The translations under genes were made by a program, and so were the position numbers. Shown here one piece after another: positions 14,562-23,348 of a stretch of DNA of 27,839 nucleotides. The DNA is from an uncultured Eggerthellaceae bacterium (lineage in GTDB: Bacteria; Actinomycetota; Coriobacteriia; Coriobacteriales; Eggerthellaceae), in the NCBI GenBank assembly GCA_910589135.1, contig CAJUSL010000005.1:10510-38348 (forward strand). The letters run 5' to 3'. The notes below the pieces were generated by a model, which saw nothing but the letters and a program-made list of their open reading frames with translations, did no database searches and had not been told where the DNA came from. The stretch's first letter is position 1. Every line of letters begins with the position of its first letter.

Positions 14562-17060
14562 CTATTTGCGCGAGCGGCCCTTCGACTTGCGTTCGGCTTT
14601 CTTCTTTTCCGCCTCTTCGCGCGAGGGGCAGTCAAAGTTCGGGCAGATGGTCCACGGCCCGCGCGACCCCTGGATGGTCACCTTGGGGGCGCCGCATGCC
14701 TCGCACACCTCGTCGGTGGCGACGATCTGGCCGTTGGGCGGAAGCGGGTAGCGCGTTTCGCACTCGTCGAAGTTCTCGCAGGTGATGGACCGCTTCAGCG
14801 TCTTGGGGTTGCGCCGCGCGACGAGCTTGCTTTCCTTGCCCTTCGCGGCGCACACCGGGCACGTGCCCACGACCACCTCGGGCTCCTGGTTGGTGGAGCA
14901 GTTGGGGTCGATGCAGATGACGCGCGGCTTCTGACGGAAGGCGGTCACCTTCACCTGAGGCATGCCGCAGGTGGGGCAGAGCTCTTCCATCGACTCGATC
15001 TTGCCGCTGGGAAGCGGGTAGGTGACGTCGCAGTCGGGCCAGCCGGCGCAACCGATAAACATCGACTTCGTCTTGTGCGACGCGCGCAACTGTAGGTCGT
15101 GCCCGCATTTCGGGCACTTCCCGACGTAGGCGTCGGCCGCCACCGCGTCGCCCAGCGCTTCGGAGACGTCGCTGGCGTGCGGGATGAGGTTGGCGAGCTC
15201 CTTTGCGAGCAGGTTGCGCGAGCCGCCGACGACCTCGGCCTTCGTGACGAGGCCTTCTGCAATCTTGTCCATGCCCGCCTCGAGTTCGGCGGTCATCTCG
15301 GGGTGCGTGATGTGCGGCGCGAACCGGTCGAGCGCGTCGATGACCGCGATGCCGAGCTTGGAGGGCTCGATGGGGTCGTTCGTGATGTACTTCACGGTGT
15401 ACAGGCGCTCGATGATGGAGTGGCGCGTGGACTTCGTGCCCAGCCCCAGCTTCTCCATCTCCTGAATCAGCTTGCCCTGGCTGTAGCGGGCCGGCGGCTT
15501 CGTCTGGTCCTTCGTGCAGGCGGCGCCGTTGAAGGCGACTTTGCCGCCTTCGGACATGGGCGGCAGCTGCTCGTCCTTCTTGAGGCCGTACGGGTAGATC
15601 TCGCGGAAGCCCTTGTCGACGAGCACGTCGCCCTTCGCCACGAAGTCCTGGCCGTTCACGTCGAGGGTGACCTTGGTGCCCTCGATGGACGCCGGGCCCG
15701 AGAGCGTGGCGAGGAAGCGCCGCGCGATCAGGTTGTAGAGCTTGTACTCGGAGGGGTTGAGGTCGTCGGGCGTGGCGGCCGCCGTGGGATAGATCGGCGG
15801 GTGGTCGGTGGTTTCCTTCTTGCCGCGCGTGGCCTTGAGCTGTCCCTGCGCGAGCAGCTTCTTGCAATAGGGCGCGTACGCCGGGTTGCCTTCGAGCTGC
15901 TTCACGACCTCGGAAAGGTCGAGCGTGGAGGGATACACGGTGTTGTCGACGCGCGGGTAGGAGATGTAGCCGTCCATGTAGAGGCTCTCGGCCATGCGCA
16001 TGCATCGGCCGGGGTTGATGCCTTCGGCTGACGCGGCGGCCATGAGCGCCGTGGTGTTGAACGGCACGGGGGCTGCGACCGTGCGCTTCTTGCGCTCGAT
16101 GCCGGCCACCGTGGCCGATTTCGCGCCCTCGATGGCCGCCATGGCCGCGTCTGCCGCATCCTGCGACTTGAAGCGTGTCGTCTGGTGCATGGCCTCGAAG
16201 GCATCCTCGCCGTCGCCGGAGGTGGGGCCTTCTGCGGCCGAGGCGTCGAAGGCGCCCTTGATGGTCCAGTAGTCCTCGGGCACGAACGCCTCGCGCTCGC
16301 GCCCGCGCTGGACGATGAGGCCGAGCGTCGGCGTCTGCACGCGCCCGGACGAGCGCACGTTGCCGATGCCGGCGAAGCGCACGATGGTGAGGTAGCGCGT
16401 GAGCGCGGCACCCCAGATCAGGTCGATGTCCTGGCGCGTGGCGCCCGCCTCGGCGAGGTCGGTGTCCATATCGACCAGGTTGCCGAAGGCGGCCTTGATC
16501 TCCGGCTTGGTGAAGGAGGAGTAGCGCGCGCGGGACACCGGCGCCGTGTCGTTCACCTCGCGGCAGCAGGCCAGCGCGTCCGCGCCGATGAGCTCGCCTT
16601 CGCGGTCGAAGTCGGTCGCGATGATGATGGAGTCGGCCTTCTTCGCCAGGTTCTTGAGGGAGCGGATGATGTCCTTCTCCTTGGGAAGCTTCTGGATGGG
16701 CGCGTACGCCAGGTAGGGGAGCGCGTCCATCTTCCACGCCTTAAGCTCGACGCCGTCGGCCGTGAAGGGCTTCTTCTTCTTGAAGGGGGGCTTCGGCAGC
16801 GTGGCCGGGACGTCGGCCTTCACGAGCTCGCCGTCCTCGGTGACGCCCTGCCAGCCGCCGCGCTTCTTGTAGACGAGCTCGTGCGTGAAGTCGGGCTCGA
16901 GGATGTGGCCCCTCAGGCCGATGGCGATGCATTCGTCGCCGTCGAAGTCGAACTTGTAGACGGGGGTGTTGTACACCTTGTCCTGCTTGGGTTTCTTGGT
17001 GCCGAGCAGGTTCGCGATCTGCTTGGCGGCATCGTTCTTCTCGGTTACTACTAGCTTCAA
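14562..17060 (-). CDS. topA: DNA topoisomerase I, type IA, archaeal-like with C4 zinc fingers
   Basis: TopA relaxes negative supercoils by single-strand cutting. The start is TTG at 17060, six bases after GAGGAG, giving MKLVVTEKNDAAKQIANLL. An upstream in-frame ATG at 17141 would add 27 unconserved residues. The protein is 832 residues. A TOPRIM domain carries E7 and the DxDxE acid cluster at 150-154 (ATDFDREGE). SGRVQTPTLG (238-247) lies in the strand-passage domain, and the catalytic tyrosine is Y368 in GYISYPRVDN. Several four-cysteine zinc fingers follow from about residue 660 (CPKCGHDL, CPTCGMPQ, CPVCAAKG, CEACGAPK), then a lysine/arginine tail. The YPR context and the first residues are closer to archaeal topoisomerase I than to E. 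coli TopA. It has its own promoter and converges with the fic gene. Confidence 0.92.
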   Translation of the reverse strand: MKLVVTEKNDAAKQIANLLGTKKPKQDKVYNTPVYKFDFDGDECIAIGLRGHILEPDFTHELVYKKRGGWQGVTEDGELVKADVPATLPKPPFKKKKPFTADGVELKAWKMDALPYLAYAPIQKLPKEKDIIRSLKNLAKKADSIIIATDFDREGELIGADALACCREVNDTAPVSRARYSSFTKPEIKAAFGNLVDMDTDLAEAGATRQDIDLIWGAALTRYLTIVRFAGIGNVRSSGRVQTPTLGLIVQRGREREAFVPEDYWTIKGAFDASAAEGPTSGDGEDAFEAMHQTTRFKSQDAADAAMAAIEGAKSATVAGIERKKRTVAAPVPFNTTALMAAASAEGINPGRCMRMAESLYMDGYISYPRVDNTVYPSTLDLSEVVKQLEGNPAYAPYCKKLLAQGQLKATRGKKETTDHPPIYPTAAATPDDLNPSEYKLYNLIARRFLATLSGPASIEGTKVTLDVNGQDFVAKGDVLVDKGFREIYPYGLKKDEQLPPMSEGGKVAFNGAACTKDQTKPPARYSQGKLIQEMEKLGLGTKSTRHSIIERLYTVKYITNDPIEPSKLGIAVIDALDRFAPHITHPEMTAELEAGMDKIAEGLVTKAEVVGGSRNLLAKELANLIPHASDVSEALGDAVAADAYVGKCPKCGHDLQLRASHKTKSMFIGCAGWPDCDVTYPLPSGKIESMEELCPTCGMPQVKVTAFRQKPRVICIDPNCSTNQEPEVVVGTCPVCAAKGKESKLVARRNPKTLKRSITCENFDECETRYPLPPNGQIVATDEVCEACGAPKVTIQGSRGPWTICPNFDCPSREEAEKKKAERKSKGRSRK

Positions 17061-17100
17061 CGACGCTCCTCGGGACGTTCGGGTAAGACCAATGCGCGAT

Positions 17101-17128
17101 AGCATACACGATTTTCGGGCGCGGGCAA
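17101..17128 (-). promoter_or_regulatory. topA promoter
   Basis: On the minus strand TTGCCC (17128-17123) and TATGCT (17106-17101) are 16 bases apart. The predicted start is near 17094, giving a leader of about 34 bases that includes the GAGGAG site. The rest of the 157-base gap between topA and the fumarase beta gene shows no ORF or clear terminator. Confidence 0.5.
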
Positions 17129-17217
17129 CTCTATTCCACAAATGCGCTTATATATGTGCGATGGCGCCGCCGCCGGGAGCTTCGCCTCGCATGGCGTGGC
17201 GCTTCCTGCGCGGCGCG

Positions 17218-17748
17218 CTACTCGTACAGGCGCTTTCCGCGGGTGTCGATGTCGACGTAGACGGGGAAGTCCTCGACGCGGATGCGGCGCAGCGCCTCGG
17301 TTCCCAGGTCGTCCCAGGCCACGGTCTCGCTTGCCAGGACGCGTTCCGCGAGCAGCGCCGCGACGCCGCCCACGGCGGCGAGGTAGACGCCTCCGTTGCG
17401 CACGCAGGCCTCGGCCACGGCGGCCGAGCGCTTGCCTTTCCCGATGGTGGCGACGATGCCCGCGTCCATGAGGGCCGGCGTGGCGAAGTCCATGCGCGAG
17501 GCGGTGGTGGGCCCGATGGCGCCGAAGGGACGCGTGGGGGTCGCGGGCGTGGGCCCTGCGTAGAAGAGCGTCTGGCCCTGCAGCCCGAAAGGCAGCTCGC
17601 CGTGCGCCTCCAAATATTCCAGGCAGCGGGCGTGCCCGGCGTCGCGCATGGTGTACAGGCGTCCCGTCAGGGTCACTTCGTCGCCGCTGCGCAGGGATGC
17701 GAGGACGTCCTTCGAAAGCGGGAGGGTGAGTTCCTTGGCGTTGGGCAT
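17218..17748 (-). CDS. Class I fumarate hydratase, beta subunit
   Basis: This 176-residue protein is the C-terminal (beta) part of a two-subunit class I fumarase or L(+)-tartrate dehydratase. These enzymes add water to fumarate to make (S)-malate with a [4Fe-4S] cluster held by the alpha subunit. Conserved pieces are LTLPLSKDVLASLRSGDEVTL, FYAGPTP (62-68), GPTTASRMD (79-87) and IGKGKRS (102-108). It starts at ATG 17748 after AGGAG, with the site lying in the 11-base gap to the alpha gene, so both subunits are made from one message. Sequence alone does not separate fumarase from tartrate dehydratase. The adjacent malic enzyme favours fumarase. Confidence 0.87.
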   Translation of the reverse strand: MPNAKELTLPLSKDVLASLRSGDEVTLTGRLYTMRDAGHARCLEYLEAHGELPFGLQGQTLFYAGPTPATPTRPFGAIGPTTASRMDFATPALMDAGIVATIGKGKRSAAVAEACVRNGGVYLAAVGGVAALLAERVLASETVAWDDLGTEALRRIRVEDFPVYVDIDTRGKRLYE

Positions 17749-17759
17749 GGCGTGGCTCC

Positions 17760-18677
17760 TTAGCTTCGTTCGTGCCAGGTGTCGGCGGCGGGGTTCGCGA
17801 GCGCGCGCCCGTCGGCGTCGACGAGCTCGACGGTGGCCGAGCGCATGGCGCAGCAGCCCATGTTGATGGCCAGCGGCAGCGCGGCGATGTGGCACGGCGC
17901 CGTGTTCAGGTGCACGGCGAGGGCGGTGGGCGACCCGCCCAGGCCTCCGGGCCCGATGCCGGTCGCGTTCACCGCGTCCAGCAGCTCGCGCTCGAACGCC
18001 ACAGCCTCGTCGCTTTGCGCCGGCGAGCCCACCTCGCGCAGCAGCGCCGTCTTCGCAAGCGCCGCCACCTTGTCGAACGTGCCGCCCACGCCCACGCCGA
18101 TCAGCAGCGGCGGGCAGGCGTTCGCGGCCTTTTCGCGCACGCAGGCCAGAAGCTCGGCCTTGATGCCCTCGCGGCCGGCGGACGGCGGCAGCATCACCAG
18201 GCGCGAGGCGTTGTCCGACCCGCCCCCCTTCAGCATCACGTGCATGCGGCAGCCGGCGCCGGGCACGATGCGCACTTCGGTGAACGCGGGGTTGTTGCTC
18301 TGGGTGTTCGCACGGTCGAAGAGCGCGTCTTTCACCATGCTCATGCGCAGGCGGCCTTCCACGTAGGCCCGCTCGACGGCAGCGGGCACCTCCGAGAAGA
18401 CGTCGCCGGGAACGGCCAGCTGCTCTCCCACTTCGAGGCACACCCACACGCTGCCCGTGTCCTGGCAGATGGGCATGCCCTCGTTCCTGCCGATCATGGC
18501 GTTGCGGACGATGCAGCGCAGCACGCCGGCCTCGCGCGACTGCCCGTCGGCGGCGAGCGCGGCGTCGTAGGCATTCTGCGTTGCGTCGAAGCAGTCGGCC
18601 CGCAGCGTGGCGGCGCATTCGCGGATGCAGGCGTAGACCGCGCGGCCCACCTGGCTTGGGGTGATCGGTGTGTCCAT
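17760..18677 (-). CDS. Class I fumarate hydratase, alpha subunit
   Basis: This 305-residue protein is the iron-sulfur subunit of a class I fumarase. The three likely cluster ligands are C71 in GMPICQDTG, C188 in ANACPPLLIGVGVGG, and C275 or C276 in NMGCCAMRSA. SNNPAFTEV and LKGGGSDNAS are further family blocks. The reversible hydration of fumarate to malate would take place in the cytoplasm. The cluster is oxygen-sensitive, consistent with an anaerobe. It starts at ATG 18677 after AAAGGA and precedes the beta gene. It diverges from the malic enzyme gene across about 137 bases that contain an inverted repeat, so the two transcription units may be controlled together. Confidence 0.9.
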   Translation of the reverse strand: MDTPITPSQVGRAVYACIRECAATLRADCFDATQNAYDAALAADGQSREAGVLRCIVRNAMIGRNEGMPICQDTGSVWVCLEVGEQLAVPGDVFSEVPAAVERAYVEGRLRMSMVKDALFDRANTQSNNPAFTEVRIVPGAGCRMHVMLKGGGSDNASRLVMLPPSAGREGIKAELLACVREKAANACPPLLIGVGVGGTFDKVAALAKTALLREVGSPAQSDEAVAFERELLDAVNATGIGPGGLGGSPTALAVHLNTAPCHIAALPLAINMGCCAMRSATVELVDADGRALANPAADTWHERS

Positions 18678-18738
18678 GGCCGTCCTTTCGCCCGGCGGAC
18701 GCGCCCCGCGCCGCCGGCAGCCGACAAAGGCATGTCGA

Positions 18739-18755
18739 GGGTATACAATATACCC
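18739..18755. promoter_or_regulatory. Inverted repeat operator candidate between fumarase and malic enzyme genes
   Basis: GGGTATA-CAA-TATACCC is a perfect 7-3-7 inverted repeat. It overlaps TACAAT (18744-18749), a plausible plus-strand -10 with CCGACA 17 bases upstream, and minus-strand AT-rich -10-like sequence. A dimeric regulator bound here could block both promoters. Confidence 0.5.
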
Positions 18756-18814
18756 ATGATATTAGACATCGCGCGGGCGTCGTGCCCGAATTGCAACACG
18801 TTAGGAACCACTGG

Positions 18815-19975
18815 ATGAGCATCTCCGACGAGGCCCTCGAGAAGCACCGAGCATGGTGCGGCAAGATAGAGACCACTCCCAAGATGGACATACGCACCAG
18901 GCACGACCTGTCGATCGCCTACACGCCGGGCGTCGCCGCCCCGTGTCAGGCCATAGCCGAAAACCCCGAGGCCGTCTACGACTACACGCTCAAGGCGAAC
19001 ACGGTCGCGGTCGTCACGGACGGAAGCGCCGTGCTCGGCCTGGGCAACATCGGCCCGCATGCGGCGCTGCCCGTCATGGAGGGCAAGTGCGACCTGTTCA
19101 AGGCGTTCGCGGGCGTGAACGCGTTTCCCATCTGCCTTGACACGCAGGATGTCGACGAGATCGTGAAGGCGTGCGTGCAGATCGCCCCCGCCTTCGGCGG
19201 CATCAACCTGGAGGACATCTCGGCGCCGCGCTGCTTCGAGATCGAGCGCAGACTCAACGACGCGCTCGACATCCCCGTGTTCCACGACGACCAGCACGGC
19301 ACGGCCATCGTCGTGCTGTCGGCGCTCATCAACTCCCTGCGCCTGGTGGGCAAGAAGGCCCAGGACGTGCGCGCCGTCATCAACGGCGCCGGCGCGGCGG
19401 GGACCGCCATCGCCAAGCTCATGCTGTCGTACGGCTTCGAAGACGTCGTGATGTGCGACCGCAACGGCATCGTGTCGTCCACGCTGGAAGGCATCACCGA
19501 CGCCCAGCGCGAGATGCTCGCGGTCACGAACCTTTCCGACATGCACGGCACGCTGGCCGACGCCCTGGTGGACGCCGACGTCCTCGTCGGCGTGTCCGCC
19601 CCCGGCGTGGTCACGCGCGCAATGGTGGAGACCATGGCCGAAGGCGCCATCGTGTTCGCCATGGCGAACCCCGTTCCCGAGATCTACCCCGAAGACGCGC
19701 TCGCCGCGGGTGCCGCGGTCGTCGGCACCGGGCGTTCCGACTTCCCGAACCAGGTGAACAACGTCATCGCGTTCCCGGGCATCTTCAAGGGCGCCCTGCA
19801 GGCGCGTGCCGAACGCATCACCGAGCCGATGAAGCTGGCCGCGGCCGAGGCGCTTGCGGGCCTGGTGTCCGACGACGAGCTTTCCGCCGACTTCGTGATG
19901 CCCGACCCCTTCGACCCGCGCATCGCGCCCGCCGTCGCCGAAGCCGTCTGCGCATGCGCCCAGGCACGCGCATGA
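18815..19975 (+). CDS. Malic enzyme (oxaloacetate-decarboxylating)
   Basis: Malic enzyme converts malate to pyruvate and CO2 with NAD(P)H formation. The 386-residue protein is the short bacterial form. YTPGVAAPC with likely catalytic Y36, KCDLFKAFAGVNAFPICLDTQD with the catalytic lysine region, INLEDISAPRCFEIE and FHDDQHGTA supply the metal-binding acids. GAGAAGTAIAKL is the nucleotide-binding loop. I chose ATG 18815 after TTAGGA because the conserved N-terminus begins there. Cofactor preference cannot be read with confidence. It diverges from fumarase, so fumarate could pass through malate to pyruvate. Its stop overlaps the tmk start by ATGA, opening a long plus-strand gene run. Confidence 0.93.
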   Translation: MSISDEALEKHRAWCGKIETTPKMDIRTRHDLSIAYTPGVAAPCQAIAENPEAVYDYTLKANTVAVVTDGSAVLGLGNIGPHAALPVMEGKCDLFKAFAGVNAFPICLDTQDVDEIVKACVQIAPAFGGINLEDISAPRCFEIERRLNDALDIPVFHDDQHGTAIVVLSALINSLRLVGKKAQDVRAVINGAGAAGTAIAKLMLSYGFEDVVMCDRNGIVSSTLEGITDAQREMLAVTNLSDMHGTLADALVDADVLVGVSAPGVVTRAMVETMAEGAIVFAMANPVPEIYPEDALAAGAAVVGTGRSDFPNQVNNVIAFPGIFKGALQARAERITEPMKLAAAEALAGLVSDDELSADFVMPDPFDPRIAPAVAEAVCACAQARA

Positions 19976-20724
19976 CGTACGCGCTGAACACGGGCGCGAA
20001 CGCGCCCGGCGTGCTCATCACATTCGAAGGCGGCGACGGGGCGGGCAAGTCCACCCACATCCGCTTCCTCGCCGACGTGCTCGAGTCGCTCGGGTTCGAC
20101 GTGCTGCGCATGCGCGAGCCCGGCGGCACCGAGGTGGGCGAGCAGCTGCGCGACGTGGTGCTCGACGAGCGCAACGCCGGCCTCTCCCCGCGTGCCGAGC
20201 TGCTGATCTACGAGGCGGCCCGCGCCCAGCTGGTCGACGAGGCCATCCGGCCCGCGCTCGCGGCCGGCAAGGTGGTGCTGTGCGACCGCTTCACCGACTC
20301 CACCCTGGCGTACCAGGGCTATGGCAGGGGGATAGACCTCGGCTTCATCCGCGAGGCCAACGCGTTCGCGACGGACGGCATCGAGCCGGACGCCACCATC
20401 GTGCTTTCGTGCCCCGACCGCGAGGAGAAGAAGAGCCGCGTCGACCGGCGCGATAAGGCCGACCGCCTCGAGCTCGCCGGCGACGACTTCCATGCGCGCG
20501 TCATCGACGCCTTCGGAGACATCGTGCGGCTCTCTGGCGGACGGATGCGCATCGTCGAGACGAGCGGCAGGCATTCCAGCACCGCACGCGCCATCTTCCG
20601 GGCGCTCGCGCCCGTCGCGCCGTGGCTGTCGGACGGGTCGGTCGACCTCGCCGACATGCTTGCCGCCTACGACGCCGCGCACGACCATTCCAAGCGAGAC
20701 GCCTTCGGCTTCCGCCGCCAGTAG
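19972..20724 (+). CDS. tmk: Thymidylate kinase
   Basis: Tmk phosphorylates dTMP to dTDP with ATP. The 250-residue protein has the P-loop GGDGAGKST (20-28), MREPGGTEVGEQLRD for dTMP binding, CDRFTDSTLAYQGYGRG, and an Arg-rich lid (SRVDRRDKADRLE). It is about 35-40 residues longer than usual, with an N-terminal lead of about 12 residues and a C-terminal tail ending FGFRRQ. Its ATG overlaps the malic enzyme stop (ATGA), so translation is probably coupled. holB follows 10 bases later, an arrangement of tmk with holB that is common in bacteria. Confidence 0.94.
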   Translation: MTYALNTGANAPGVLITFEGGDGAGKSTHIRFLADVLESLGFDVLRMREPGGTEVGEQLRDVVLDERNAGLSPRAELLIYEAARAQLVDEAIRPALAAGKVVLCDRFTDSTLAYQGYGRGIDLGFIREANAFATDGIEPDATIVLSCPDREEKKSRVDRRDKADRLELAGDDFHARVIDAFGDIVRLSGGRMRIVETSGRHSSTARAIFRALAPVAPWLSDGSVDLADMLAAYDAAHDHSKRDAFGFRRQ

Positions 20725-20734
20725 GGGAATGCGT

Positions 20735-21892
20735 ATGTCCGACGCCTTCGCAACAATCCTCGGCCAGCCCCAGGTGCGCGACTTTCTGCGCTCCACCGTC
20801 AAGTCCGACCACCTCACGCACGCCTACCTGTTCGTCGGGCCCGCGGGGTCGAACAAGACGCAGGCCGCGCACGCCTTCGCGCAGGCAATCGTCTGCCCGA
20901 AGGGGGCATCCGGCCCGCGCGGCGGCGCCTGCGGCGATTGCGACAACTGCTCGCGGGTGCGCAAGAAGACCCATCCCGACGTCCATTACTGCGAACCCGA
21001 GGGCGTCGGCGGCTATCTGGTGGAGCAGGTGCGCGAGATCATGGCGGACGTGTCGCTTTCGCCCATCCAGGCGTCGCGGAAGGTCTACATCATCGACCGT
21101 GCCGACCTGCTGAACCGATCGGCCGCGAACGCCTTCCTGAAGACGCTCGAGGAGCCGCCTGAGGACGTGGTGCTCATCCTTCTAGGCCGCACGCGCGACA
21201 GCGTGCTGTCCACCATCGCCTCGCGCTGCCAGGTCGTGCCCTTCCGCCACATCCCGCCCACCGAGGCGGCCGGCATCGTCAGCCAGAACACCGGCGCCTC
21301 CATCGAGCAGTCGCGCATGGCGATGGAGGCGACCTCCGGCTCCATCTCGAACGCGATCGCGTTTTTGAACGCGCGCGGCAACGAGCGCATGTTCTTCCGC
21401 GGCGAGCTTCTGAGCATGCTTTCGCGCATCGACTCGATGAGCGACTGGCAGGTGCTCATCGAGGCGCGCGGCATCATCGAGAAGTCGAAGGCCCCCCTGG
21501 ACAGCCTGCGCGCGCAGCAGGAGGAGGAGCTGGCGCGCAACCAGGACTTCCTCGCGAAGTCGGCCATCCGCAAGATCGAGGAGCGCAACAAGCGGCGCCT
21601 CACGGCGGAGACGTCCGCCTGCCTGAAGCAGGCGCTTTCCATCGTCTCCTCGTGGCTGCGCGACATCGCCATGCTGCGGGCCGGCACGCCCGAGCTCGTC
21701 ATAAACGGCGACGCTCTGGCATCCATGCAGGCGCTTGCGCCCTATGCCGACATCGTCCGCATTTCCGCCGCGTTGCGGCAGGTGGACGAGGCGAAGGAGT
21801 CGCTTGACTATAATGTTTCCCCAGAGACGTGTTTCGACGTCGCATTGTTCAAAGTAAGAGAGGTTTTCGATGGCGCTGGTAGCACCAGTTAA
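20735..21892 (+). CDS. holB: DNA polymerase III delta' subunit
   Basis: Delta' is part of the clamp loader that places the sliding clamp on DNA. The 385-residue protein has a Walker A-like GPAGSNKT (35-42), a zinc module with C54, C66, C69 and C72, the conserved NAFLKTLEEPPEDV, and the SRC motif (ASRCQVVPF) that supplies an arginine to neighbouring ATPase subunits. ATG 20735 is preferred over ATG 20729 because AGGGGA lies six bases upstream of it. The normal P-loop-like sequence means it could also be read as a DnaX-type subunit. The length and tmk neighbour favour delta'. The gene end overlaps ricT by 23 bases. Confidence 0.87.
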   Translation: MSDAFATILGQPQVRDFLRSTVKSDHLTHAYLFVGPAGSNKTQAAHAFAQAIVCPKGASGPRGGACGDCDNCSRVRKKTHPDVHYCEPEGVGGYLVEQVREIMADVSLSPIQASRKVYIIDRADLLNRSAANAFLKTLEEPPEDVVLILLGRTRDSVLSTIASRCQVVPFRHIPPTEAAGIVSQNTGASIEQSRMAMEATSGSISNAIAFLNARGNERMFFRGELLSMLSRIDSMSDWQVLIEARGIIEKSKAPLDSLRAQQEEELARNQDFLAKSAIRKIEERNKRRLTAETSACLKQALSIVSSWLRDIAMLRAGTPELVINGDALASMQALAPYADIVRISAALRQVDEAKESLDYNVSPETCFDVALFKVREVFDGAGSTS

Positions 21893-23345
21893 TCTGCCCT
21901 ACAACATAAAGACCCTCTGGTTCGACCCGGAGGGGCTCGAGCTGCGCGCCGACGACAAGGTCGTCGTCCAGACGGCGCGCGGCCTGGAGCTGGGCGTCAT
22001 GGCGTCCGACGTGATCGAGGTCCCCTACGAGGACGTCAAGAAGCTGAAGACGCAGCTCAAGCCCGTGAAGCGCCTGGCGACCGAGGAGGACGTCCGGCGC
22101 GCCGAGGAGATGGAGCAGAAGGCGCGCGAGGCCATGCCCGTGTTCAAGCGCATGGCGCGCGAGCACAACGAGGACATGCACCCGGTCAGCGTGGAATACA
22201 TGCTCGACGGCGACAAGGCCGTCTTCTACTTCGAGTCGGAGGAGCGCATCGACTTCCGCGACCTGGTCCGCAAGCTCGCGTCCGAGTTCCACGTGCGCAT
22301 CGACATGCGCCAGATTGGCGTGCGCGACGAGGCGCGCATCGTAGGCGGCATCGCGCATTGCGGCCAGCTGGTGTGCTGCAAGCGCCTGGGTGGCGAGTTC
22401 AAACCCGTTTCCATCCGCATGGCGAAGGATCAGGACCTCTCGCTCAACCCGCAGAAGATCTCGGGCCTGTGCGGCAGGCTGATGTGCTGCCTGCGCTACG
22501 AGGAGGACGTCTACAAGGACTTCAAGAAGACGGCGCCCAAGATCGGCGCCATGGTGTCCACTCCGGCCGGCGAGGGCAAGGTCGTGGAATACGACGTGCC
22601 GCGCGACACCGTGTCCGTCCGCGTGGGCGACGACAAGCCCGTCAAGGTGCCCGCATCGGCGATCCGGGAACTGTCCGAGGACCGCAAGAAGGCCGCCGTG
22701 TCGGACGAGGCGTGGGAACAGGCCGTCGAAGACGCCCAGGTGTCCATGTTCGGCGGAGCCGAGCTGTTCGCTATTCCTAGCTTCACCGGCGAGGACAAGC
22801 TGGGAAGCGCGAAGGCCGTGCACCACGAGCAGTCGAAGAAGGAGAAGCCCTCCCGCTCGCAAAGGCGCGGGGGAGGCCGCCGCGGGGGCGGCAAGGGCTC
22901 GGGTTCGGGCTCGGGCGAAGGCAAGGGCAAGGGCGAGTCGCAGGCGAAGCGCGCCCCCCGCAGGCGCTCCACCACGATTAAGGCCGCCGACGGCACGAAG
23001 ACCACCGTCGAGGGCGAGGGCAAGGCCGCGCAGAAGCGCGCCGGAGCCGAGCAGAAGGCGCCTTCCAAAAAGCAGGGCCGCGGCGGGCGCAAGCCTTCGG
23101 GCAAGGGCGGCTCGCAGAAGCAGTCCCAGGGCGGCGCGCGCCCCGGCCAGAAATCGTCGGGCCTCTCGCGCGACGCCGGCGCGGGGGGAAAGCAAGGCCA
23201 GCAGGGCGAGGCCAAGCAGGCATCCGGCAACCGGCGCCGCAGAAGGCGTCGCGGTTCGGGCAAGGGCGGCTCCCAGGGCTCTTCCTCCCAGGGTCCTTCC
23301 GGCCAGCAGGGCGCGCAAGGCGGCCCCGCGTCGGGCGGCGAGTAG
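21870..23345 (+). CDS. RicT/YaaT-like PSP1-domain protein with long basic tail
   Basis: Residues 1-300 match the PSP1/RicT (YaaT) family. In Bacillus, RicT is part of the RicA-RicF-RicT complex that helps RNase Y mature mRNAs and carries iron-sulfur clusters. Two matching cysteine groups are present: C164, C169, C170 (HCGQLVCC) and C201, C206, C207 (LCGRLMCC). From about residue 318 to 491 there is a disordered tail rich in Gly, Lys, Arg, Ser and Gln, with runs such as RRRRRRRGSGKG. Bacillus RicT is about 275 residues and lacks this tail. The ATG at 21870 lies inside the end of holB and has AGAGAGG upstream. The holB-ricT order is the usual one. RNA binding by the tail is my inference. Confidence 0.88.
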   Translation: MALVAPVNLPYNIKTLWFDPEGLELRADDKVVVQTARGLELGVMASDVIEVPYEDVKKLKTQLKPVKRLATEEDVRRAEEMEQKAREAMPVFKRMAREHNEDMHPVSVEYMLDGDKAVFYFESEERIDFRDLVRKLASEFHVRIDMRQIGVRDEARIVGGIAHCGQLVCCKRLGGEFKPVSIRMAKDQDLSLNPQKISGLCGRLMCCLRYEEDVYKDFKKTAPKIGAMVSTPAGEGKVVEYDVPRDTVSVRVGDDKPVKVPASAIRELSEDRKKAAVSDEAWEQAVEDAQVSMFGGAELFAIPSFTGEDKLGSAKAVHHEQSKKEKPSRSQRRGGGRRGGGKGSGSGSGEGKGKGESQAKRAPRRRSTTIKAADGTKTTVEGEGKAAQKRAGAEQKAPSKKQGRGGRKPSGKGGSQKQSQGGARPGQKSSGLSRDAGAGGKQGQQGEAKQASGNRRRRRRRGSGKGGSQGSSSQGPSGQQGAQGGPASGGE

Positions 23346-23348
23346 GCC

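Noticed and set aside
17142..17217. Terminator after the fumarase beta gene
   Set aside because: Several GC-rich short complementary pieces exist, but none forms a clear stem followed by a T-run on the minus strand.
20729..20734. ATG at 20729 as holB start
   Set aside because: It leaves almost no spacing after AGGGGA, whereas ATG 20735 has six bases.
21849..23318. A 489-codon minus-strand frame opposite ricT
   Set aside because: Its Ala/Leu/Arg-rich composition is the mirror of the ricT repeat-rich coding strand. No motif or ribosome site supports it.
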